From Senegalimassilia anaerobia JC110 (GTDB lineage Bacteria > Actinomycetota > Coriobacteriia > Coriobacteriales > Eggerthellaceae), in contig NZ_HE611015.1 of NCBI RefSeq assembly GCF_000236865.1, positions 1 through 64,000 of the forward strand: a DNA stretch of 64,000 nucleotides, in the 5' to 3' direction. A model generated the notes under the pieces. That model made no database searches and was not told the origin of the DNA. It saw only the letters and a list, made by a program, of their open reading frames with translations. Positions 6,579 through 14,163 of the stretch are shown here, piece after piece. The position numbers and the translations under genes were made by a program. Position 1 is the stretch's first letter. Each line of letters opens with the position of its first letter.

Positions 6579-9162
6579 CGTGCGCGCGCACAAGGAGCTG
6601 ACCGGCGGTTGGGCGAAGGCGGCACAGCTGCCCCAGCCCGATTTGTCGGGACTTGCCATCAAAGACGAGCATTTGAAACGAGCGCTGCTCGGGCAGGATT
6701 TTCTGGTGGTGGACGGGGCCATGGGTACGCAGCTGCAGGAGCGGGGTCTTGCCGATGCGGGGCAGATTCCCGAGCTGCTCAACTTCTCGCATCCCGACGA
6801 CATCGCGGCTATCCATAAGGCCTATGTCGATGCTGGTGCCGAGGTCATCACTACGAACACGTTCGGGGCGAACCGGTTGAAGCTGGAAGGTGCCGCAAGC
6901 GTTGAAGAGGTGTATCGTGCGGCTGTCGGATGCGCCCGTGCCGCCGGCGCGCCTTACATCGCCGGCGATGTCGGTCCGACGGGTGCGCTGTTGGAACCTA
7001 TGGGAACCATGAGCTTCGAAGAGGCTTACGACCTGTTCGCCGAGCAGGTGCGCGCCGTTGCCGCCGCCGGCTGCGATGTGGTGCTGATCGAGACCATGGC
7101 CGACTTGCGCGAGGCGAAGGCGGCGCTGCTGGCTGCTCAGGAAAACTGCGATCTGCCGGTGTTCGCCACCATGACCTTCGGCGAGGATGGGCGCACGTTT
7201 TTGGGCACGTCGCCGGAAGTGGCCGCGGAGGTGCTTTCGGGCATGGGCGCGCATGCCGTGGGTTTGAACTGCTCGCTTGGTCCGGCGGAGCTGTTGGGCG
7301 CCGCGCAGGATATGGCGCGTCGCTCGCGATGCCCATTGATGGTGCAGCCGAACGCAGGCCTGCCGCGCGTGGAGGACGGGGTCACCGTGTTCGACGTGTC
7401 GCCCGAGGATTTCGCCGCCGCCATGGAGGGTATGCTCGATGCGGGCGCTTCGGTCATCGGCGGGTGCTGCGGCACGTCGCCGGAATACACGCGCGAGCTT
7501 CGTCGCATGGCGGATGCCCGCCGCGTGCCGGCGCCGCGCGCCTACGAGCCCGCTTGCGTGCTGTGCAGCGCCCAGGAGGCCGTGGTGCTTCCGGTGGGCG
7601 TGCCCCGCATCGCCGTGATCGGCGAGCGCATCAACCCTACGGGCAAGCCTAAGCTCAAGGCCGCGCTGCGGGCGGGTGACCTGGATTACCTGGTGGGCGA
7701 GGCCGTTTCGCAGCAGGAGCTGGGCGCCGATGTTCTCGATGTCAACGTGGGCCTTCCCGAGCTTGATGAGCCTGCTGTGCTGGCAGCTGCAGTGGACAAG
7801 CTATCCTCTACGGTCACGTTGCCGCTGGTGGTGGATTCGTCCGACCCGGTGGCGGTGGAGGCGGCGGTGCGCGGTTACGCCGGCAAACCGCTCATCAACA
7901 GCGTCAACGGCAAACGGGAAAGCCTGGAGGCCGTGCTTCCCATCGTGAAGCGCTACGGATGCGCCGTGATCGGCCTTGCCCTTGACGAAGAGGGCATCCC
8001 GCCCACTGCCGAGGGGCGTTTCGCCGTTGCCGAGCGGATCGTGGAAGCCGCCGAGCGTTACGGCATCCCGCGAACCGATGTGGTCATCGACTGCCTGACC
8101 ATGGCGTGTGCTACCAACCAATCGGAGGCGCTTGAGATATTGCGCGCAGTGACCATGGTGAAGGAGCGCCTGGGCGTGCGCACGGCGCTCGGCGTGTCCA
8201 ACATCAGCTTCGGCCTGCCTCAGCGCAACATGGTGAACTCGACGTTTTTGGCCGCCGCGTTCGGATGCGGGCTGGATATGCCTATTTTGAACCCGAAGGC
8301 GAAGCGCTACACCGACACGGTGAACACGTTCAGGGTACTGAACTGCCAGGATGCCGGCGCCGTCGAGTTCATCGGGGAGTATGCCGACGCCGCGGACCCG
8401 TATACGGCAGGCGCGGCGGGAGCGGGTGTTGCCGCGGGTGCTGCGGAGGCAGCGCAGCCTTCGAGGGCTGCCGATTCGGCAGCGGAATGCCCGGTGGCGG
8501 TCCCTGATTCGCTTTCGGACGCCGCCGATGCCGTTCGCGACATGGTGCATCTCATCCTGACGGGTCGAAGGGGCCCGATGGGGCCTGCCACTGAGGCGTT
8601 GCTCAAGGGATATAACCCGCTCGACCTGGTCAACGGCGTGTTCGTCCCCGCACTTGATGTGGTGGGGCAGAAGTTCGATAAGGGAGAGTTCTTTCTTCCG
8701 CAGCTTATGGCTTCCGCCGAGGCGGTGAAGGTGGGATTCGACGTGGTCAAGGCGCACATGGGTGATTCGGCCGACGACGGCGTGGGGTCGAACGCCATCG
8801 CGGTGGCCACGGTGAAAGGCGACATCCACGATATCGGCAAGAACATCGTCAAGATGCTGTTGGAGAACTACGGCTTCCGCGTGGTCGACCTTGGCCGCGA
8901 CGTCGAGCCGGAAGAAGTGCTGCGCGTGGCAAGCGAGCAGGGTATCCGCTTGGTGGGGCTTTCGGCGCTTATGACGACCACGGTCCGTGCCATGGAGCAG
9001 ACGGTGGAGCTTCTGCATGAGAAGCTGCCGGGTTGCAAGGTGATGGTCGGCGGCGCGGTTTTGACGTCCGAGTACGCCGAGCAGATCGGCGCGGACTATT
9101 ATGCCAAGGACGCCGCGGAATCGGCTCGCATCGCCGAGCGTTTCTTCGCCGAACGGGGCTAG
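6568..9162 (+). CDS. metH: Cobalamin-dependent methionine synthase, without activation domain
   Basis: Transfers the methyl group of 5-methyl-THF through cobalamin to homocysteine. Domains in the 864 residues: homocysteine-binding barrel (about 35-330) with zinc ligands in GLNCS (about 235) and GGCCGT (about 299-300); pterin-binding barrel (about 350-605) starting IGERINPTG; a cap helix bundle (about 655-735); and the B12 Rossmann domain with the lower-ligand motif DIHDIG (about 752). E. coli MetH is near 1,227 residues; the missing C-terminus is the reactivation domain, supplied by the gene just upstream. An Ala/Gly-rich stretch (about 612-655) joins the pterin and cap domains. The ribosome site AAGAGGGA precedes the start. 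Confidence 0.96.
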   Translation: MGDSVRAHKELTGGWAKAAQLPQPDLSGLAIKDEHLKRALLGQDFLVVDGAMGTQLQERGLADAGQIPELLNFSHPDDIAAIHKAYVDAGAEVITTNTFGANRLKLEGAASVEEVYRAAVGCARAAGAPYIAGDVGPTGALLEPMGTMSFEEAYDLFAEQVRAVAAAGCDVVLIETMADLREAKAALLAAQENCDLPVFATMTFGEDGRTFLGTSPEVAAEVLSGMGAHAVGLNCSLGPAELLGAAQDMARRSRCPLMVQPNAGLPRVEDGVTVFDVSPEDFAAAMEGMLDAGASVIGGCCGTSPEYTRELRRMADARRVPAPRAYEPACVLCSAQEAVVLPVGVPRIAVIGERINPTGKPKLKAALRAGDLDYLVGEAVSQQELGADVLDVNVGLPELDEPAVLAAAVDKLSSTVTLPLVVDSSDPVAVEAAVRGYAGKPLINSVNGKRESLEAVLPIVKRYGCAVIGLALDEEGIPPTAEGRFAVAERIVEAAERYGIPRTDVVIDCLTMACATNQSEALEILRAVTMVKERLGVRTALGVSNISFGLPQRNMVNSTFLAAAFGCGLDMPILNPKAKRYTDTVNTFRVLNCQDAGAVEFIGEYADAADPYTAGAAGAGVAAGAAEAAQPSRAADSAAECPVAVPDSLSDAADAVRDMVHLILTGRRGPMGPATEALLKGYNPLDLVNGVFVPALDVVGQKFDKGEFFLPQLMASAEAVKVGFDVVKAHMGDSADDGVGSNAIAVATVKGDIHDIGKNIVKMLLENYGFRVVDLGRDVEPEEVLRVASEQGIRLVGLSALMTTTVRAMEQTVELLHEKLPGCKVMVGGAVLTSEYAEQIGADYYAKDAAESARIAERFFAERG

Positions 9163-9404
9163 CGCGGCAAACGGCGCCGCGGGGCGATGGCTGCGGGTTT
9201 CAGCCGGGTAGGGCTGGATTGCGCGTCGATCGCCTTAGATGCTGCGGCTTGTCGGCGTCGGTTCGGCCCGCTGCGGCGTTGGGCTGCGCGAGCCGGTCCG
9301 ATGCCGGGCTGGCGATGCTGCTGCGTTCGATCTTGCCACTCCAGCAGATATCGACTTGGCAGTTAGGGGCTTTTAGAATCTGGCTTTTTCCCTGCATGAT
9401 AAGA

Positions 9405-9440
9405 GAAGGCCTGCATGCTACGTGGAGCATGCAGGCCTTC
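9405..9440 (+). terminator. Terminator of the metF-metH operon
   Basis: A 15-bp perfect stem (9405-9419 with 9426-9440), loop of 6, followed by GCGGTTTTG. It sits 240 bp after metH. The bases in between contain no recognisable feature. Confidence 0.7.
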
Positions 9441-9506
9441 GCGGTTTTGTGAGGCTGTTGGGGCCGCCGTGGAAGCGGCGTTCAGATGATGCGGCGGCGC
9501 TTTGCG

Positions 9507-10856
9507 CTATCCGATGCCGCCGAGCACGATGCCCAGGATGATGACGATCGCCGTGAGCGGGACGAACAGATAGCGTCCCATAAACTCGAACCATGCGCCT
9601 ACGGGCTTCTCTCGTCCCATCTGAGCCTGTTTTGAGGCGAAACCCTTGGGGCACACCCAGAAGAACATCACGGCAGCTATAAGCGCCCCCAACGGGATTG
9701 CGTAGATGCTGACGGCATCCATCCAGGCGCTGACCGCATCGCCGTTCTCGATGAAGGCGCCGACGCCCATGGAGACGGCGGCCACGATGGCCACGGCGGC
9801 CCAGCGGGGAAGGCGCGCCTGCTGTTGCAGCGCCTCGATCGGCGGTTCGTAGAGGTTCACCAAGCTGGTGATGGCGGCGCAGGCTACGGCCAGGAAAAAC
9901 AAGAAGCAGAACAGCCCGCCGAAGGGCATCTCCTCGAACACCTGCGGAAGCACGATGAACAGAAGCGGGGGGCCTGCCTGGGTGTCGGCTCCGAATGCGA
10001 ACACGGCCGGCACCACCACCATGGCCGACAAAACCGCGGCCAGCGTGCTGAACACCACGACGTTGCGCGCCGACGAGACCACGTTCACGTCTTTCTTCAG
10101 GTAGCTGCCGTATACCAGCGTGCCGCCTCCGGCAAGCGACAGTCCGAAGAACGCCTGCCCAAGCGCAAGCACCCAGGTTTGCGGGTTGGCGAGCGCCTCC
10201 CAGCGCGGCATGAACAGGTAGGCGTAGCCATCGATTGCGCCGGGCAGCATGGCCACGCGAACGAGCAGCACGCAGAACAGGACGAAGAACAGCGGCATCA
10301 TGATTTTGTTCAGGCGCTCAATGCCGCGTGAGATACCCAAGATCATAACGGCTAGCGTGATGATGAGCGCCGCGGCGTGCCAGCCGATGCTTCCGAAATC
10401 GCCGGTGATCTGACCGAAGTACGCGCCCATGTCCGGTTGGGCGAGCAGCGTTCCGGTTGCGGCGGCGAACAGGTACTTGAGGAACCATCCCAAAACGACG
10501 GTGTAACCGATGGCGATGCCGAGCGCGGCGAGCACGGGCACGATGCCGATGGCTTTGCCGATACGCGTTGCGTGGGATACGCCTCGGAGTTCGAGGGCTT
10601 TGCCGAATGCGCCCATCGGACCGCATCCCATGGCGCGGCCAAACGACATCTCGCCCACCACGCCGGTAAGGCCGAGCAGCACGACGAAGAACAGGTAGGG
10701 GATAAGGAAGGCCGCTCCGCCGAGCTGTGAAACGCGGTACGGGAACAGCCAGATGCCCGATAGGCCTACGGCGGATCCGATGCAGGCGATGATGAAGGCG
10801 GTGCGCGAGGTGAACGAGTCGCGGGTTTGCGAATCGCCGGATGTGGTCTGCGCCAT
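9507..10856 (-). CDS. Sodium:neurotransmitter symporter family (NSS/SNF) transporter
   Basis: A polytopic membrane protein of 449 residues with about 11-12 hydrophobic segments. The first carries the NSS signature IGSAVGLSGIWLFPY, where substrate and sodium bind in LeuT-type transporters. Bacterial members import amino acids with sodium. Because it converges on the methionine operon, a methionine role like Corynebacterium MetP is possible, but no small MetS-like partner is visible, so substrate is open. I choose the ATG at 10856, preceded by AAAGGGGA; an upstream ATG at 10877 lacks a site. Terminal residues run straight into a TAG with no extra domain. Confidence 0.9.
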   Translation of the reverse strand: MAQTTSGDSQTRDSFTSRTAFIIACIGSAVGLSGIWLFPYRVSQLGGAAFLIPYLFFVVLLGLTGVVGEMSFGRAMGCGPMGAFGKALELRGVSHATRIGKAIGIVPVLAALGIAIGYTVVLGWFLKYLFAAATGTLLAQPDMGAYFGQITGDFGSIGWHAAALIITLAVMILGISRGIERLNKIMMPLFFVLFCVLLVRVAMLPGAIDGYAYLFMPRWEALANPQTWVLALGQAFFGLSLAGGGTLVYGSYLKKDVNVVSSARNVVVFSTLAAVLSAMVVVPAVFAFGADTQAGPPLLFIVLPQVFEEMPFGGLFCFLFFLAVACAAITSLVNLYEPPIEALQQQARLPRWAAVAIVAAVSMGVGAFIENGDAVSAWMDAVSIYAIPLGALIAAVMFFWVCPKGFASKQAQMGREKPVGAWFEFMGRYLFVPLTAIVIILGIVLGGIG

Positions 10857-10883
10857 GGGTTCCCCTTTCCGCGGCAATAAAAA

Positions 10884-10902
10884 AGCCGCCCTAAAGGCGG
10901 CT
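10884..10902 (-). terminator. Terminator downstream of tRNA-Ala copy 1
   Basis: A 7-bp GC-rich stem (10884-10890 with 10896-10902), followed on the minus strand by six T residues. Confidence 0.8.
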
Positions 10903-10910
10903 GTTAAATT

Positions 10911-10986
10911 TGGTGGAGCCTAGGGGGATCGAACCCCTGACCTCATGGCTGCCAGCCATGCGCTCTCCCAGCTGAGCTAAGGCCCC
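10911..10986 (-). tRNA. tRNA-Ala (anticodon GGC), copy 1
   Basis: A complete 76-nt cloverleaf with encoded CCA. The acceptor begins GGGGCC, the anticodon loop is CTGGCAG (GGC) and the T-loop is GTTCGATCC. It is identical to the copy at 11200-11275. Confidence 0.97.
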
Positions 10987-11004
10987 GAATCAGGTGCGTT
11001 GACT

Positions 11005-11032
11005 ATTATACGGAAACCGCTTTAGCGCGCAA
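11005..11032 (-). promoter_or_regulatory. Promoter of tRNA-Ala copy 1
   Basis: Minus strand: -35 TTGCGC (11027-11032), 16-bp spacer, -10 TATAAT (11005-11010). An A/T-rich run precedes GGGGTTGCGC. The same layout occurs before tRNA-Ala copy 2 and tRNA-Val. Confidence 0.8.
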
Positions 11033-11160
11033 CCCCCTATTTCAAATTTTTTTCAGCAGGGTTTTCAGGCGGGGATGGGTGTTTGATTCGCAAGCTTCTC
11101 CGAACGACCGGTACTTGTTATATCGAACCCAGTCGTATACGTAGTACATCAAAGGTTGAG

Positions 11161-11190
11161 AAATAAAAAAGGTTCGGCGTATGCCGAACC
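11161..11190 (-). terminator. Terminator between the two tRNA-Ala genes
   Basis: Hairpin GGTTCGGC / GCCGAACC (11171-11190), followed on the minus strand by a T-rich run, directly downstream of tRNA-Ala copy 2. Confidence 0.85.
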
Positions 11191-11199
11191 TAGAAAATT

Positions 11200-11275
11200 T
11201 GGTGGAGCCTAGGGGGATCGAACCCCTGACCTCATGGCTGCCAGCCATGCGCTCTCCCAGCTGAGCTAAGGCCCC
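11200..11275 (-). tRNA. tRNA-Ala (anticodon GGC), copy 2
   Basis: Same 76-nt sequence as copy 1, with GGC anticodon and encoded CCA. The 33 bases upstream, including the -10 box, are also identical to those of copy 1, so this is a tandem duplication with its promoter. Confidence 0.97.
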
Positions 11276-11293
11276 GAATCAGGTGCGTTGACT

Positions 11294-11321
11294 ATTATAC
11301 GGAAACCGTTTCAGTGCGCAA
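11294..11321 (-). promoter_or_regulatory. Promoter of tRNA-Ala copy 2
   Basis: Minus strand: -35 TTGCGC (11316-11321), 16-bp spacer, -10 TATAAT (11294-11299), with an A/T-rich run just upstream of GGGGTTGCGC. Confidence 0.8.
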
Positions 11322-11423
11322 CCCCTAATTTTGAAAATTTTTTCGGCAGCGATTCTGGATGGGCTGAGCGTTTGATTTGCAAGTTCAGCAGTGCAGCTAA
11401 GGTCGTCGAATCCCTTCTGACGA

Positions 11424-11825
11424 TTATCGGTAGCAGGTTGCGGTCATGCGGGCCACTTTGCGGCCCGTGTCGTCGGAGACGTTCACCGTGTAGAAGCCAA
11501 GCTTCCTTCCCGATTTGTCGACGTCGCATTCGGCGATGAGCTTGCTTCCCTTGGCAGCGCTCAGGAACTCGATGGTATTGCTTACCGAGACCGTGGGCTG
11601 CTCGTTTACGTTGCAGGCGATGGCCAGGCAGAAGTCGGCAAGGGTGAAAATCGCCCCGCCCATGACTCCGCCTTGGGCATTGTAGTGGATCCGCTCGAGC
11701 GGCATCTCGCAAACGGCGTGGCCCATGGCGGCTTCGATGACGGTGCAGCCCGCGGCCTCCGTGGCGAACTTGTCATCGGCGAAGAACTCGCGAACCTGAT
11801 CGATGGCGGGGTTTTCGGGGAGCAT
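11424..11825 (-). CDS. PaaI-family hotdog-fold thioesterase
   Basis: A 133-residue single hotdog domain, the normal size for PaaI/YbgC-like acyl-CoA thioesterases. The active-site helix region is seen in HYNAQGGVMGGAIFTLADF, where Asn and the following acidic Asp are the usual catalytic positions, and TVSVSNTIEFL forms the central strand. It likely hydrolyses an acyl- or aryl-CoA in the cytosol; the substrate cannot be read. The ribosome site AAAGGA stands before the ATG. It lies 79 bp after the membrane protein gene and its terminator, so it is probably transcribed separately. Confidence 0.9.
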   Translation of the reverse strand: MLPENPAIDQVREFFADDKFATEAAGCTVIEAAMGHAVCEMPLERIHYNAQGGVMGGAIFTLADFCLAIACNVNEQPTVSVSNTIEFLSAAKGSKLIAECDVDKSGRKLGFYTVNVSDDTGRKVARMTATCYR

Positions 11826-11852
11826 GGGCGTCCTTTCGGTGGTGGCGGGTGA

Positions 11853-11886
11853 GAAAGAAACGCCCTCCGATGCTTGTCGAAGGGCG
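11853..11886 (-). terminator. Terminator after the Pro-rich membrane protein gene
   Basis: Stem CGCCCTCCGA (11861-11870) with TCGAAGGGCG (11877-11886), one mismatch, followed on the minus strand by TTTCTTTC. Confidence 0.75.
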
Positions 11887-11904
11887 CGTGATGGCTTGTG
11901 CGGG

Positions 11905-13035
11905 TTATTCAGTTGGCGTTGCTGTGGTGCCGAACAGCTCCAGCCATTCGCCGTTTTCCACGGTGATGGTTTGCGTGCTTCCGCGCAGCAAGGGCTTGGA
12001 GTCGGTGATGGAATCGTCGTCGAAGTCGAGGTCCTTCATCACGTAGGCGGCGTAGTCCTGCGAGGCGTTGCGCGGGGCATCGGGGCTGACGGCAATGGAG
12101 TAGGTTCCCGCGGGGATGTCTTGGCCGACGCGGTACAGGCCGCTGGCGTAGGGTGCCTGCGGCTGGAAATCGGCTTGGTCGGCGGGGATCATCAGCATGC
12201 TGGCGGAACTAGGCATGAACACGACGACCTGCCCGTCTTCAAGATCGGCGAAGTAATTGCCCGTGTAAGTAACCGCGGCGTCCATGTTGTAGGTGCCGAA
12301 CCCTTCGGGATCGAACAGGTAGCACTCCGATTCGGTCGACGGGTTTCCCTGGAGGAAGTACAGGCCCTCGTCGATGTCTCGACCCACCACGTACACGCCC
12401 GGGGCGGCCTTGCCCTCGTCGTCGATATCGCAGGGCAGGTCGCCTGCCGCCTCCTTGATGTCGGAAAGCGTGAAGCCGCCGTAATAATCGCTATCAGGCA
12501 GGTCATCGGGGTCGTAGCCGTACGGCAGGTCGTCGAAATCGAACGAATGCACGCCGTCGGCGCGGCTGTGAAGCGAATCGGCCACCATGCCCACGGTGGC
12601 GAAGCCCACGCATCCGCCAAGCCCCATGAGAAACGCCAGCGCGCAGCCCAGAAGCACCCAAGGCCACTTCTTCGCAGGTTTCGGCGCGACGGCAGCATAG
12701 GGGTTTGCGGGCGGCTGAGGTGCGCCATAGGAAGGTTGCGTGTAGGGAGCCTGCGGGGCGGCGGCGTATACGGAAGGCTGCTGAGCGGTTTGCGGGACGG
12801 CGGCAGGGTCGGCGTTGCCGGGCGCCTGTACAGGGCTTGCAGCCGTGTCAGGCTGCGGGCTTTGCGACGCTGCCGAATGCGCGGGGTCGTTGGGGCTCAT
12901 GCCGGCGTTGCCGCCTGCTTGCGATCCGTGTGCTTGCGTAGCGCCCGCAGGGGTTTCGGGCTGTTCGCCTTGCGGGGGCGTTTGTTGAGTTGATTCGTAG
13001 GGATTGGAATCATGGTTGTTGCGAGGCTGGTTCAT
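11905..13035 (-). CDS. Uncharacterised membrane-anchored protein with two extracytoplasmic repeats
   Basis: A 376-residue protein. Residues 1-120 are a disordered Pro/Gln/Ala-rich cytoplasmic tail ending in a KPAKK stop. One transmembrane helix follows at about 124-150. The outer part (about 155-376) is acidic and contains two similar units, each with a Y-x-VG-x-DI-x-x-G-x-Y core (VYVVGRDIDEGLY and LYRVGQDIPAGTY), suggesting a duplicated beta domain. Many actinobacterial surface proteins have this plan of a Pro-rich cytosolic tail, one helix and an outer domain, but I recognise no named family. It starts 33 bp after the Fe-S protein gene and is probably in the gltX transcript. Confidence 0.75.
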   Translation of the reverse strand: MNQPRNNHDSNPYESTQQTPPQGEQPETPAGATQAHGSQAGGNAGMSPNDPAHSAASQSPQPDTAASPVQAPGNADPAAVPQTAQQPSVYAAAPQAPYTQPSYGAPQPPANPYAAVAPKPAKKWPWVLLGCALAFLMGLGGCVGFATVGMVADSLHSRADGVHSFDFDDLPYGYDPDDLPDSDYYGGFTLSDIKEAAGDLPCDIDDEGKAAPGVYVVGRDIDEGLYFLQGNPSTESECYLFDPEGFGTYNMDAAVTYTGNYFADLEDGQVVVFMPSSASMLMIPADQADFQPQAPYASGLYRVGQDIPAGTYSIAVSPDAPRNASQDYAAYVMKDLDFDDDSITDSKPLLRGSTQTITVENGEWLELFGTTATPTE

Positions 13036-13068
13036 GGAAGCGCTCCTAACGGTTTGTTCCCGGCTATC

Positions 13069-14142
13069 TTAGCACGCAGCCTCGGAGACGGGCTTGGTTG
13101 TTAACGTGATGGCATTGCGGGGGCACGCCGACTCGCACAGGCCGCAGCCTATACAGTAGCGCCAGTCGAGGGTAAGCGTGCCGTCTTGGGCGTCGGGCAC
13201 AAGCGCACCGGTGGGGCAGGCGCGGGTGCAGCGCAGGCAGCCCTCGCAGGCATCGGCGTCTATTTCAGGCAGGGAAAGCTCCACCCGCGCCGCCATATCG
13301 GGCTGGGCGCCAAGCGCCTGCAGCAGCAGGTTTCGCGATGCCCCCATGACGCGCTTCACGCGCCCGTGCGGGGCGAACTTGTTGAATTGCGTGCCGTTTC
13401 CCAGGTCGAGCCGCTGATGGGCGGCGAACCGCTCGTTTTGCTCGCGCAGCGTTTGCAGGCGGGCGTCGGTGCGTTCGCGCGTGGTGCCCGATGCCGCGTC
13501 CTTGAGCTGCGAGAGCATGTCGGTGAACAGGCTGCGGCGGTCCCCGTCGGCGCCGGCGTTGGCAAGCCCGGCGAGCAGGCCCTCGTCAGCGGCCTGGGGC
13601 AGCGACGGCGCGAACCCCACATTGCGCTGCGTCCATTCCTCGGCTTGCGCGATGCGCTCGGCGTAGAGGGCTTGCGCAGGCCCGCCCGCCTTCGCGCAAG
13701 TTTCGCAGCGCTCCATGTCGATGGCCACCTGCACATCGGCCCCTTCGGCCAGCAGCGCGGCCCACAGCTGGGCCGGTAGCATGGCCAAGCAGGGGAGCGT
13801 CACCACGTTGCTTGCGAGGTCGTCTTGCTCCGAGACGTTTTCAGCGCAGGTGATGATAGCGGGCCTGGCGCCCATGGCGGCCCGCCGCGCGTCGGCATGG
13901 GCCTGCGTGAGCGTATAGCTTGTGGAAGCGAACGCGTCGCAGGTTCCCTGGCAGATGCCGCACAGCGAGCAAGCAGCATTGTCTATGACGGGCGGCTTGC
14001 CCTCGGGAAAGGACAGGGCGCCTTTCGGGCAGGCTTCGCCGCAGCGCGTGCAATCGGCGCCTCGGGTGCGTATGCACAGATCCCGCAGCACGAGGATGCG
14101 CTGCGGGATCTGATACGGCTGTTGTTGGTTGGTTTCGGTCAA
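13069..14142 (-). CDS. 4Fe-4S ferredoxin-type electron-transfer protein
   Basis: A 357-residue protein with cysteine clusters at both ends. The N-terminal pair is CTRCGEACP (about 34-42) and CSLCGICQGTC (about 58-68); the C-terminal pair is CEGCLRCTRACP and CIGCGLCESACP (about 300-345). Each set fits two [4Fe-4S] ferredoxin repeats. The middle has extra cysteines (TCAENV, CETCAKAGG) and resembles the linker regions of bacterial multi-cluster electron carriers. It probably passes electrons between a soluble reductase and a membrane enzyme; the partners are unknown. It follows gltX by 21 bp, so co-transcription is likely, though no functional tie to tRNA charging is evident. Confidence 0.85.
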   Translation of the reverse strand: MTETNQQQPYQIPQRILVLRDLCIRTRGADCTRCGEACPKGALSFPEGKPPVIDNAACSLCGICQGTCDAFASTSYTLTQAHADARRAAMGARPAIITCAENVSEQDDLASNVVTLPCLAMLPAQLWAALLAEGADVQVAIDMERCETCAKAGGPAQALYAERIAQAEEWTQRNVGFAPSLPQAADEGLLAGLANAGADGDRRSLFTDMLSQLKDAASGTTRERTDARLQTLREQNERFAAHQRLDLGNGTQFNKFAPHGRVKRVMGASRNLLLQALGAQPDMAARVELSLPEIDADACEGCLRCTRACPTGALVPDAQDGTLTLDWRYCIGCGLCESACPRNAITLTTKPVSEAAC

Positions 14143-14163
14143 CAGGTGCCTTCCGTGTTCGGG

